Shown piece by piece: positions 23,879-31,323 of a stretch of DNA of 33,690 nt. The stretch lies in assembly GCA_945861895.1 (NCBI GenBank), contig CAMAWF010000029.1, positions 1 through 33,690 of the forward strand. Reading direction: 5' to 3'. How positions within the stretch are numbered: position 1 is the stretch's first letter; each line of letters opens with the position of its first letter. Under the pieces are notes generated by a model. It was given only the letters and a program-made list of their open reading frames with translations, had not been told where the DNA came from and did no database searches. This stretch comes from Rhizobium sp. Q54. Lineage in GTDB: Bacteria; Pseudomonadota; Alphaproteobacteria; Rhizobiales; Xanthobacteraceae. Both the position numbers and the translations under genes were made by a program.

Positions 23879-24784
23879 TCATGTCGCAACTTTTTTCGAT
23901 GCCGCGCTAATGGCATTGAGTAGCGCGGCGCGGCCTTGCTTGATGGCCCCGCGCACATTGTCGCGCCTGCCGATATCGCCCATATGACGCTGGCGCTTGA
24001 CGGTGGCTTCCACCATTAGCGGCTCGACGCCGAGTTCGCGCAAGGTATCGGCGACCTCTTCCATTTCGGCGGCGCGGCGCGCTCCGTGGCTGACCATCCG
24101 TTCGAGATTGTATTCGATGAGCTTGCCCCAATCGAGCGTGGGATAGTTGTTGCGCAGCGAAGCGGCGACTTCCTCCGGCACCCCGGCACGGGTGGCGGCC
24201 AGGAAACATTCCTCCGTCAGCGCCTCGATGCCCTTGATCATGACGCTGCGCAGCATCTTGATGGCGGCGGCGGCGCCGGTCTGCGTGCCGGCAACCGAGA
24301 CCAGCATCTGCAATCCCTGCATGACCGGCAGGACCGCCTCGGCGTGCGGTCCGGCGATCAGCATGGCGGTGCGGTGGCGTGCGGGATGGACCGGCGCCAG
24401 CACTGCGACATCCACATAGCGGGCGCGCTCCGCCAGCAGTTCCGCCGTTTCCCGCTTGCGGCCGGGCGACACCGAGTTGATATCGAGAAAGAACGGATTG
24501 CCGCTCAGATGAGGTGCGACCGATTGCGCCGCCTCGGAGCTGGATGCCGCGGTGACGGCGGAGATGACAATGTCAGCGTCGCGTACCGCCTCGGCGGCGG
24601 ATGCCGCCAGCCGCACGCCGATGGTTTCGCCGGCCTGGCGAAGTTTGTCGCCCTCCGTATGCGGGAACAGAATGTCCCAGGCAGAAATGCGTTCGGCCCC
24701 GGCTTCGCGCAGGCCAGCCGCGAGGGCCTGGCCGGCTTCGCCGAAGCCGATGAAGCAAAGACGGGGTGTGTTGCGGCGGGTCAT
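23879..24784 (-). CDS. NAD(P)-dependent oxidoreductase, 6-phosphogluconate/beta-hydroxyacid dehydrogenase-like with DUF1932
   Basis: This is a 301-residue dehydrogenase of the beta-hydroxyacid dehydrogenase superfamily. The N-terminal Rossmann domain starts LCFIGFGEAGQALAAGL (GxGxxG at about 13-18) and continues through DADIVISAVTAASS to FLDINSVSPGRKRE, the position of the substrate-binding loop. AAAIKMLRSVMIKGIEALTEE carries the catalytic lysine region. The C-terminal all-helical part (about 190-265, NYPTLDWGKLIEYNLERMVSHGARRAAEMEEV) matches the DUF1932 domain. Such enzymes oxidise small hydroxyacids or semialdehydes in ring-cleavage pathways. The ATG at 24784 has GGAG upstream and is chosen over a much longer frame opening at 25132 inside the next gene. 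It lies 53 bp downstream of the aldo/keto reductase gene. Confidence 0.85.
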   Translation of the reverse strand: MTRRNTPRLCFIGFGEAGQALAAGLREAGAERISAWDILFPHTEGDKLRQAGETIGVRLAASAAEAVRDADIVISAVTAASSSEAAQSVAPHLSGNPFFLDINSVSPGRKRETAELLAERARYVDVAVLAPVHPARHRTAMLIAGPHAEAVLPVMQGLQMLVSVAGTQTGAAAAIKMLRSVMIKGIEALTEECFLAATRAGVPEEVAASLRNNYPTLDWGKLIEYNLERMVSHGARRAAEMEEVADTLRELGVEPLMVEATVKRQRHMGDIGRRDNVRGAIKQGRAALLNAISAASKKVAT

Positions 24785-24837
24785 GCCGGTGTCTCCGGAA
24801 AAAATGCAGTCTAGCATGCGCGGCATTCGGCGGCCCG

Positions 24838-25677
24838 CTACAACATCTCCAGCGGCCGCGCCTTGGATGGCGGCGGAAATGCCCGGTCGAGCGCGGCGAG
24901 GTCCTGCGCTGTCAAATGCAGATTGAGCGCGGCAAGGTTCTCCTCGACGTGTACCGGCGTCGATGCTTTCGGGATGACGATAACGCCCTCCTGCCGCAGC
25001 AGCCAGGCAAGCGCCACCTGGGCCGGCGTGGCGTTGCGGCCGGCTGCGATGCTGCGCAATTGTGCGTGTCCAAGCATGCGGCCCTGTTCGATCGGCGAAT
25101 AGGCCATGATCGGGATGCGGCGCCGGCTGCACCAGGGCATCAGATCGAATTCGATGCCGCGGCGGGTAAGATTATAAAGCACCTGATTGGCCGCAACGCC
25201 GCCGCCGCCGGGAATGTCCCGCAGTTCCTGCATGTCCGAGATGTCGAGATTGCTGACGCCCCAGTGCAGAATTTTATCCGCGCTCATCAAAGTCGCGAAC
25301 GCCTCCAGTGTGTCTTGCAATGGTGGGCGGCCGCGCCAATGCAGGAGATAAAGATCGATCCGGTCGGTCCGCATCCGCCGCAGGCTGCGCTCGCAGGCCG
25401 CAATCGTCCCCCGCTTTGAGGAGTTTTCCGGCAGCACCTTGCTGACAATGAAAAGGTCATCGCGGCGGCCGGCGATCGCTTCGCCGACGATCTCCTCGGC
25501 TTCGCCGTCGCCATACATTTCCGCGGTGTCGATCAGAGTTATTCCGCGCTCGAGGCCGAGACGTAGCGCGGTAACTTCGCCGCGGCGTTGCGGCGCCTGC
25601 TCGCCCATGCGCCAGGTGCCCATTCCGAATGTGGGGATTGCTGCGCCCGAGGGCAGCGTGGTGGTTGGCATTGCCAT
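24838..25677 (-). CDS. aldo/keto reductase
   Basis: This is a 279-residue NADPH-dependent (beta/alpha)8-barrel reductase. All four catalytic residues are visible: D50 and Y55 in LIDTAEMYGDG, K80 in FIVSKVLP and H113 in LYLLHWRG. IRWGVSN-like sequence appears as LHWGVSNLD, and IPIMAYSPIEQGRML with IPKAST further on marks the cofactor pocket. It would reduce an aldehyde or ketone intermediate, or oxidise a hemiacetal, in the cytoplasm. Its start lies only 17 bp after the stop of the nucleotidyltransferase-fold gene on the same strand, so its transcription probably depends on that gene's promoter unless an internal one exists. Confidence 0.92.
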   Translation of the reverse strand: MAMPTTTLPSGAAIPTFGMGTWRMGEQAPQRRGEVTALRLGLERGITLIDTAEMYGDGEAEEIVGEAIAGRRDDLFIVSKVLPENSSKRGTIAACERSLRRMRTDRIDLYLLHWRGRPPLQDTLEAFATLMSADKILHWGVSNLDISDMQELRDIPGGGGVAANQVLYNLTRRGIEFDLMPWCSRRRIPIMAYSPIEQGRMLGHAQLRSIAAGRNATPAQVALAWLLRQEGVIVIPKASTPVHVEENLAALNLHLTAQDLAALDRAFPPPSKARPLEML

Positions 25678-25694
25678 ATCGAGGAAATCGCCTG

Positions 25695-27044
25695 CTAGTT
25701 TCGCAAACTGGATGGCCGCTTCTTCAGTAACTTTGGAATATCCATCGTTTTGACAAGGACTGCGCCCGGCTCTTCGATTGGATATGACAGATACTTAGTG
25801 CGGGCAATTTGTTCGATTGTGGACCTATTTTTGAGAAATATTTCGATTTTACCTTTTTGATCCAGACCGTCCGTCCCGAAATGATCGTCAAGGGCTTCGC
25901 GACTTATTGCGCATTGAACGGACCCGCCCATGGTTTTTCCGGCAAATGTAATAACGTGGCGGCTAAAGTCATAGCGCGGAGGCGCGTTGTCGAAGGTCAA
26001 ATCAATCCCCGTGATAAAGTCGGGTCGGCGATCAATGACCTTTAGAATTCCGTCGCGTACAAGAGGAGTCAGTTCACTCATGCCCTCGATGAGGAGACGA
26101 CGCCATTCCTTGCCTTTTTGGTAGGCTTCTTCCCATGCAGTTCTCAATTCGTGCGGGCGTTTTTGCCAAAGAAAGCCAAGCAAGGCTTCGGCCTGTTGAA
26201 TATCTTTGTCGCGTTTTGCGGCTCCCTCGGGCCGGCGCCGAGAAATAATCAACTTGTGAACGGCATATCGCTGGGGGGCGGGAACGTTCACGTAAACTCC
26301 CGCATCGTGCAAAATGACGGCAGGCTCAGGTTCATAAATGAGGAAATCAAGAAATCGAAGCGGTTGTGCGCCCGTTTGCAGCGCTGGAAGCGGCTGCGGC
26401 GTATCGGTGTCGGGGCCTTCGTTCGGCGTAAGAAAATCGACGCGCAATCCGCTCTTTGCAGTGTAGCTAGTAACACGCCCTTTATGAATGGTCGGCACAG
26501 GACGAAATGTGCTGTCGGCTTCTTTAAGAACATCAAGTATGGGAGGCGTCCGGTCTTTGGCCGCCACGGATATATTTTTGAATTGGGCAATATCGACGTC
26601 GCCCGTTTGGAGAATTCGAACAGGAAGTTTTACTCCCAGCATCGCAGAATAAGTTTGGTACGCTACAGTTCCGACGAGGACTCCGCGGAGGCGAAAGACG
26701 CCAGCTTTCGCCAAGGCTGCGACAATGTCTCCGATCTCTGGAATTGGGCGAGGCAGGGCGAACGATCGCACAAGCGTAGAGACGAGCGCTCGACGTTCGC
26801 GCTCATCGTCGCGAGCGTTCTTGTGATGGGCAATTTTCTCCAAGAGCTCGGGTGTTTCCGGGCCAACGTATTTTTGGGCGCGGCCCGCTTTGGAAGAGGA
26901 TTGAAAATACCAGTACCGGCGGCCCTTGATTGTTTTCGGTATGAACACGCCGTCTGGGGGGAATGATGCGCCAAATGCCGCCGATGCGCAGCGTTCCACC
27001 AGTTCGGCATACGTCGTTTGCGTTATGAGCGGCGGTGCTGGCAT
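25695..27044 (-). CDS. GSU2403-like nucleotidyltransferase-fold protein with DUF1488-like C-terminus
   Basis: This is a 449-residue cytoplasmic protein. An N-terminal module (about 30-62, FIPKTIKGRRYWYFQ to AQKYVG) leads into a nucleotidyltransferase-fold domain. GVLVGTVAYQTYSAMLGV (121-138) precedes the acidic pair D149/D151 in TGDVDIAQF, with a probable third carboxylate D203 in LRVDFLTPNEG. This matches NTP_transf_8 (GSU2403 family). FLDFLIYEPEPAVILHDAGVYVNVPAPQRYAVHKLIISRR (231-270) is the helical extension. From about 346 the sequence changes to IDLTFDNAPPRYDFSRHVITF and CAISREALDDHFGTDG, resembling the small stand-alone DUF1488 domain, so I read it as a fusion. The target of nucleotidyl transfer is unknown; related folds occur in toxins and phage defence. 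Base composition is AT-richer than in the neighbours, and the ATG has no ribosome-binding site. It interrupts a row of catabolic genes. Confidence 0.8.
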   Translation of the reverse strand: MPAPPLITQTTYAELVERCASAAFGASFPPDGVFIPKTIKGRRYWYFQSSSKAGRAQKYVGPETPELLEKIAHHKNARDDERERRALVSTLVRSFALPRPIPEIGDIVAALAKAGVFRLRGVLVGTVAYQTYSAMLGVKLPVRILQTGDVDIAQFKNISVAAKDRTPPILDVLKEADSTFRPVPTIHKGRVTSYTAKSGLRVDFLTPNEGPDTDTPQPLPALQTGAQPLRFLDFLIYEPEPAVILHDAGVYVNVPAPQRYAVHKLIISRRRPEGAAKRDKDIQQAEALLGFLWQKRPHELRTAWEEAYQKGKEWRRLLIEGMSELTPLVRDGILKVIDRRPDFITGIDLTFDNAPPRYDFSRHVITFAGKTMGGSVQCAISREALDDHFGTDGLDQKGKIEIFLKNRSTIEQIARTKYLSYPIEEPGAVLVKTMDIPKLLKKRPSSLRN

Positions 27045-27056
27045 TGGAAGCCATTT

Positions 27057-27144
27057 AATTATACGCGTTTCGCAAATTGCGTATAACTCAGCTTGGTGAC
27101 CGAGTCAAACTAAGTTATACGCAAATTGTAGTTTGCGTATAATT
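27057..27144. promoter_or_regulatory. four-site inverted repeat containing two mirror-image promoters
   Basis: Four related 10-bp sites occur: AATTATACGC (27057-27066), GCGTATAACT (27079-27088), AGTTATACGC (27113-27122) and GCGTATAATT (27135-27144). The outer pair and the inner pair are exact complements. Minus strand: TTATAC (27086-27081), 17 bp, TATAAT (27063-27058), leading to the nucleotidyltransferase-fold gene start at 27044. Plus strand: TTATAC (27115-27120), 17 bp, TATAAT (27138-27143), pointing into the end of the dioxygenase gene. The centre holds CTTGGTGACCGAG, a further short hairpin. Confidence 0.7.
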
Positions 27145-27165
27145 CATAGGCTGCTCCAGTGCCCC

Positions 27166-28176
27166 TCATGACTCCGCAATGCCCTCCACCGGCGGCGTGC
27201 CGTGGGTGTGGAACGACTCGATGGTCTTGAGGCCCCAGGCCTGGCCCTTCTTGCGCTCGTCCTCGCTCCAGGTGATCGGTTTCCAGTCGGGCGCGAGGAT
27301 CAATCGCGCGCCGGCGCAGGCGACCTCGACGCGGTTGCCGCCCGGTTCATAGACATACAGAAAAAACGTCTGCTGCACGGCGTGCTTGTGCGGGCCGGTT
27401 TCGATATAGACGCCGTTTTCCAAAAATATATCGGCGGCGCGCAGCACGTCCTCGCGGGAATCGAGCGCATAGGTGATGTGATGGAAGCGCCCCTTGGCGC
27501 CGGTGTGGTCGCGCGTATAGGCGAAGTCGTAGCTCTTGTTGGTGGCGGTCATCCACATGCCGGCTTCCGTGCCGTCATTGAGCACGATCTGCTCGGTCAG
27601 CCGGAAGCCGAGATAGCGCTCGAAGAATTCGCGGTTGGCCTTGATATCCACCGCCAGCCCGTTGAAATGATCGAGCCGGCGCACATTGACGCCGCGGGCG
27701 GGAAATTTCTGCGCTTGATTCTTCAGCGCAGGTTTCTTGTCCGGCGGCGCGTCGTACCATTCGGTCTCGTAGTAAAGCTCGATCACGTGGCCATCGGGAT
27801 CCTTGCAGATAAATGTCTTGCCGTGACCGAGATCGCCGTCGCTCCAGCCGGTATCGAAGCCCGAGCCCTTGAGCGCGGCGGCACGGCGGTCCAGCGCCTG
27901 CGGCGAGCGCGTGCGGAACGCCACATGCGCCATGCCGGAGGTCTTCGCGGCGGTGAGCTTGAGGCTGTAGCGCTCATAGTCGTCCCAGCCGCGCAGATAG
28001 ATGCTGTCGCCTTTCTCGCCGCTTTGCGTCATCCCCATCACATCGATGAAAAACTTCGCGCTGGCGTCGAATTTCGGCGTCAGCAGCTCAAGATGGCCAA
28101 GATGCGCGATGTCGAGAATGGGTTCTGCTTGCACGGGAGACTCGCGGCGGTTTGCTGGCGAGCGGTATAAGGACAT
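27166..28176 (-). CDS. VOC-family extradiol ring-cleavage dioxygenase (catechol 2,3-dioxygenase-like)
   Basis: This is a 336-residue two-domain type I extradiol dioxygenase. It opens a catecholic ring next to the hydroxyl groups using Fe(II) or Mn(II) and O2. The N-terminal VOC module (about 24-138) ends FICKDPDGHVIELYYE. The catalytic C-terminal module has metal ligands H170 (RRLDHFNG), a histidine at 232/233 (RFHHITYAL) and E284 inside the extradiol signature YVYEPGGNRVEV (274-285). The usual second-shell H265/Y-type residues appear as PHKHAVQQTF and YVYEP. The ATG at 28176 has no ribosome-binding site. Homologues begin close to PILDIAHLG, so a GTG at 28134 is a credible alternative. The gene heads the minus-strand row and is divergent from a binding-protein gene. 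The natural substrate is not readable from sequence. Confidence 0.9.
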   Translation of the reverse strand: MSLYRSPANRRESPVQAEPILDIAHLGHLELLTPKFDASAKFFIDVMGMTQSGEKGDSIYLRGWDDYERYSLKLTAAKTSGMAHVAFRTRSPQALDRRAAALKGSGFDTGWSDGDLGHGKTFICKDPDGHVIELYYETEWYDAPPDKKPALKNQAQKFPARGVNVRRLDHFNGLAVDIKANREFFERYLGFRLTEQIVLNDGTEAGMWMTATNKSYDFAYTRDHTGAKGRFHHITYALDSREDVLRAADIFLENGVYIETGPHKHAVQQTFFLYVYEPGGNRVEVACAGARLILAPDWKPITWSEDERKKGQAWGLKTIESFHTHGTPPVEGIAES

Positions 28177-28394
28177 GACCGATTGCCGCGGTCAAAGGTC
28201 AAATAAAGCTCTGCGCATATGGCGAAGGCCGTTCATTCGGCGGCTATTTCCCGCGGCTGTTTCGTTGTTTTTGCGCCCTCGATCGGGCAGGATAACGGCT
28301 GCAACCGAGCCGCGCAGGGACCGCGCAAAAAAGCTCCCGCGGCAAGCCGGCGGGCCGGCAGCGGCCGGGGTGGGGGAAAACGGGAGGAACAATT
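28177..28394. promoter_or_regulatory. divergent promoter region with tandem heptamer
   Basis: This 218-bp spacer lies between the minus-strand dioxygenase gene and the plus-strand binding-protein gene. It contains a perfect tandem heptamer, GGTCAAA at 28190-28196 and 28197-28203. On the minus strand this reads TTTGACC twice, resembling doubled -35 elements; its closeness to the 28176 ATG argues that translation may start further inside. GGAGG at 28383-28387 serves the plus-strand gene. No other operator is obvious. Confidence 0.5.
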
Positions 28395-29408
28395 ATGCGT
28401 TCAATCAATTCGATTGCAGTCTTGCTGACAGCTGCGGCGTTCGCGCTTCCCGGCGCGGCCGTTGCGCAAACCACGCTCGTGGTCGCGATGCCGACAACGC
28501 CGCCGAACATCGTGCACATGCCGGTGCACATCGCCAACGATCTCGGCCTGTTCAAGAAGTACGGCCTGGAGATCAAGGTGATCGAGCTGGCGGGCGGGGT
28601 TTTCACGTTCCGTGCGGTGGTGGCGGGCAGCGCCGACATCGCTTCCGCTTCGGGCCCGTTCTCGGCCGTCGGCCGCGCCAAGGGCTCCGGGACCAAGATG
28701 ATCCTGGCCAACATGCCGAAGCTGGAAGCTTCGATGGTGGTCAATAAAGAGATCAAGACGATGGCCGACCTCAAGGGCAAGCGGATCGGCATTCAGGAGC
28801 CGGGCGGATTTGCCGATGTGCTGGCGCGCGGCGTGTTGCGCGCCGCCAAGATCGATCCGAAGGAAGTCAATTTCGTCAGCATCGCAACGGAAGACGTGCC
28901 CGCGCTGGTCGCCGGCCAGATCGACACCGCGATCCTGCACGTCGAGCAGGAGATCATCGCGCAGCAAAAGATACCGAGCCTGCACGCCATCGCGCGGCTG
29001 TGGGAGATCCAGCCGGAAAACCTCTACAACGTGATGGCCGTCACGGAGAAGCTGATCAAGGACAAGCCGGCGGCGGTCAAGGCGTTCGTCAAGGCGCACA
29101 TCGAGGCGACCCGGCTGATCTACACAGACCGGGCCAAGGTGCTGCCGATCATCATCAAGTACACCAAGCTGCCGAAGGACGTCGTCGAGAAGTCGCTCGA
29201 CTTCATGATCCAGCAGTGCATCTGGGACGGCAACCACGGTCTCACCCCCAAGCGGGTGAACGCCACCGCCGCGCTGATGGAGCGCGTCGGCAACATCCCG
29301 AAGGGCCAGACCCCGAGCTACGAGGATATGGTCGACCTTTCGTTCGCCAACGAGTCGATCAAGGAGCTCGGCGAATACCAGGGACCACTCTGCCCGTCGG
29401 AACAGTGA
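28395..29408 (+). CDS. NitT/TauT-type ABC substrate-binding protein
   Basis: This is a 337-residue periplasmic receptor of the NMT1/THI5-like class. A Sec signal peptide spans 1-25 (IAVLLTAAAFALPGAAVAQ). The mature protein starts TTLVVAMPTTPPNIVHMPVHIANDLGLFKKYGLEIKVIEL, followed by VVAGSADIASASGPFSAVGRA. The second lobe shows LKGKRIGIQEPGGFADVLARGVL and DVPALVAGQIDTAILHVEQE. GGAGG 8 bases before the ATG supports the start. It is the binding partner of the permease gene 89 bp downstream. A hairpin in that gap probably keeps receptor output higher than permease output. Its ATPase is not encoded next to it. Confidence 0.9.
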   Translation: MRSINSIAVLLTAAAFALPGAAVAQTTLVVAMPTTPPNIVHMPVHIANDLGLFKKYGLEIKVIELAGGVFTFRAVVAGSADIASASGPFSAVGRAKGSGTKMILANMPKLEASMVVNKEIKTMADLKGKRIGIQEPGGFADVLARGVLRAAKIDPKEVNFVSIATEDVPALVAGQIDTAILHVEQEIIAQQKIPSLHAIARLWEIQPENLYNVMAVTEKLIKDKPAAVKAFVKAHIEATRLIYTDRAKVLPIIIKYTKLPKDVVEKSLDFMIQQCIWDGNHGLTPKRVNATAALMERVGNIPKGQTPSYEDMVDLSFANESIKELGEYQGPLCPSEQ

Positions 29409-29435
29409 CCGGGTGGCGCAACGAAGTCAGTGATA

Positions 29436-29461
29436 CCGGACCGGCACATGCGCCGGTCCGG
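29436..29461 (+). other. intercistronic hairpin between receptor and permease genes
   Basis: A perfect 10-bp stem (CCGGACCGGC at 29436-29445, GCCGGTCCGG at 29452-29461) with a 6-base loop and no T-run lies 27 bases past the receptor stop. Such hairpins stabilise the upstream mRNA or partly terminate, which gives excess binding protein over permease. Confidence 0.65.
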
Positions 29462-29497
29462 GTCCATGCGGCTTGAACTTCGAGCGGAGCGATCGCG

Positions 29498-30331
29498 ATG
29501 ACCGTTATCAACCAAGCCCCCGCCCACGCCGGCGCCATCGCCGGCCAGACAGTTGCGCCCACGCCCGAGCGCGCGCCGCTCTGGCGGCAGCGGGCATTCT
29601 TTCGCTACGGATTCCTGATTCTGATCCTGGCGGTCTGGGAACTGCTCGGCCCGCTGGTCAACCCAATTCTGTTCTCCCATCCCTCGAAGATCGCCGCCGC
29701 GTTCTACGAACTGACCATGAGCGGCGAACTGCCCTATTACGCCGCCGAGAGCCTGCAAATCCTGTTCTACGGGTTGGCCTTCGCCATCATGGTCGGCGTC
29801 CCGCTGGCGGTGCTGATGGCGCGCTTCAAGCCGATCGACTGGGCGCTCGACCTGCCGATCAACGCGCTCTACTCGACACCTATGGTCGCGCTGGTGCCGC
29901 TCTTGGTGCTGTGGTTCGGCATCTACATGCAGGCCAAGATTATCGTGGTGTTCCTGTTCGCCGTGTTCCCGATCCTGATCAATACCTATCAGGGCGTCCG
30001 CGAATGCGACAGGAACATGATCGAGGTCGCCCGCTCGTTCCGGTCGAACGAATGGAAGATGTGGCAGGACGTGCTGTTCCCGTTTGCGCTGCCCTATATC
30101 GCAGCGGGCGTCCGGCTCGCGATCGGCCGCGGGCTGGTCGGCATGGTGATCGCCGAGTTCTACACCACGATCTCCGGCCTCGGCTTCATGATCTCGCGTT
30201 ACGCCAACATCTTCGAGACCGACAAGACCTTCGTGCCGGTGATCCTGCTGATGTTCCTCGGCATCGCGCTGACGGCTTCGCTGAAATGGGTCGAGCGTCG
30301 CATCGCGCCGTGGAGCCGGGTGGAGCATTGA
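29498..30331 (+). CDS. ABC transporter permease, NitT/TauT family
   Basis: This is a 277-residue inner-membrane permease encoded downstream of its receptor. After a 38-residue cytoplasmic Ala/Pro-rich N-terminus, helices start at FFRYGFLILILAVWELLGPLV. The central PINALYSTPMVALVPLLVLWFGI and the EAA loop NMIEVARSFRSNEWKMWQDVLFPFALPYIAAGVRLAIG are typical of the family. GEFYTTISGLGF-like sequence (IAEFYTTISGLGFMISRY) closes the fifth helix region. No ATPase gene follows; the minus-strand cupin gene begins its 3' end 45 bp later. The homodimeric permease must borrow an ATPase, and the one at 17818-18612 is the only candidate in the window. Confidence 0.9.
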   Translation: MTVINQAPAHAGAIAGQTVAPTPERAPLWRQRAFFRYGFLILILAVWELLGPLVNPILFSHPSKIAAAFYELTMSGELPYYAAESLQILFYGLAFAIMVGVPLAVLMARFKPIDWALDLPINALYSTPMVALVPLLVLWFGIYMQAKIIVVFLFAVFPILINTYQGVRECDRNMIEVARSFRSNEWKMWQDVLFPFALPYIAAGVRLAIGRGLVGMVIAEFYTTISGLGFMISRYANIFETDKTFVPVILLMFLGIALTASLKWVERRIAPWSRVEH

Positions 30332-30376
30332 ACGGCCCGGCGCGCCAGCGCGCTGACGGATGGAATTTGATCGTTC

Positions 30377-31216
30377 CTACACGTCCGCCGGCGCGACAAT
30401 ATCGGCCGAGCTGTGCGCCTTGATCTCGCGCACCGGCCGACGGCCCATGATGTCGCGGCCGGTCGGTTGCCACGTGCAAACCTTGCTCGGGTCGGCCCAG
30501 ACGGTCTTATAGACTCCGGGCACGAAGAACTCGGCGAATACCATTTCGTCGTCGTTGGCGGCCTTGAGATAATGCCGCTCGCGATCGGCGTAGCAGACGA
30601 CATCGCCCCGGCGCACATCGAACGGCTTTTCGCTCGCCCAGGCGGTGCCGCGGCCGCGCAAGAAATACATGAAATGCTCGGCGCCTTCGTGATGGTGATT
30701 GGGCGCGCTGGTGCCCGGCGGATAGAGGATCATCTCGCCGCGGATCGCAGTCGTGCCGGACAGCTTGGGGGTCGCGAGATAGATGCGCTTGCGCGCGTCG
30801 TGCTCGGAATCGAGCACCGGTTCACGCGTCCAGTCGATCAGGCGGAACTCGGGCGGATGCGAGTCGAAGTTCGGATCGAAGCGGCCAGCGTTGGGAATTT
30901 CCGCCAGAATCAGCGTCGCGCCTTTGTCGGCTGCAAGCGTCGCCCTGTAGCCCGGCGGCATGAATGCAGCATGTGCATCCGATAGACGGTCGGTCCGGTC
31001 TGCGGCAACGAGCGTCGCATCGCCATCGAGCATCAGGCACCATACGAGGCTCGCGCGCGGAACATCTATCGGCAGGCGCGCGCCCGCATTCAGCGTCAGG
31101 CGATCGAGAGCGATGTTGCTGCCGGCGAGCCGCTCGTTGCCGAGAAGCCGCTGACGCAGTGCGCCATCGCCTGCCGGCAGCGCAGGGACGGTCGTTTCAT
31201 TGAAACTGACAGCCAT
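30377..31216 (-). CDS. cupin-domain protein (bicupin layout)
   Basis: This is a 279-residue double beta-barrel protein. The C-terminal cupin is well formed: motif 1 PPGTSAPNHHHEGAEHFMYFLRG (about 166-188) with three histidines and the glutamate, and motif 2 RRGDVVCYADRERHYLKA (about 202-219) with the fourth ligand histidine. The N-terminal half (RLPIDVPRASLVWCLMLDGDATLVA, then FMPPGYRATL) has a barrel shape but no full metal-binding set. Cupins of this kind act as dioxygenases, isomerases or hydrolases in ring-cleavage pathways, or serve as sensors. AAGGAGG sits right before the ATG. It is the third gene of the hydratase-aldolase-cupin minus-strand unit, 107 bp after the aldolase stop. The reaction is unknown. 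Confidence 0.8.
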   Translation of the reverse strand: MAVSFNETTVPALPAGDGALRQRLLGNERLAGSNIALDRLTLNAGARLPIDVPRASLVWCLMLDGDATLVAADRTDRLSDAHAAFMPPGYRATLAADKGATLILAEIPNAGRFDPNFDSHPPEFRLIDWTREPVLDSEHDARKRIYLATPKLSGTTAIRGEMILYPPGTSAPNHHHEGAEHFMYFLRGRGTAWASEKPFDVRRGDVVCYADRERHYLKAANDDEMVFAEFFVPGVYKTVWADPSKVCTWQPTGRDIMGRRPVREIKAHSSADIVAPADV

Positions 31217-31323
31217 CGGTTCCTCCTTGAGAAGCCGGATGCCAATGTAAAACCACTCCGCTGACGGATACGGTAAAGTTGCCGCCGCCGCTTTGCCTCT
31301 GCAATGATCGCGATCGAATTGCT

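Noticed and set aside
27202-28170. 322-codon plus-strand frame opposite the extradiol dioxygenase gene
   Set aside because: It is a shadow frame caused by high GC. The minus strand carries a complete extradiol dioxygenase with all metal ligands.
29318-30328. 336-codon minus-strand frame opposite the permease gene
   Set aside because: The translation is rich in Asp, His, Gln and Arg with no fold pattern, and the plus strand encodes a typical ABC permease with an EAA loop.
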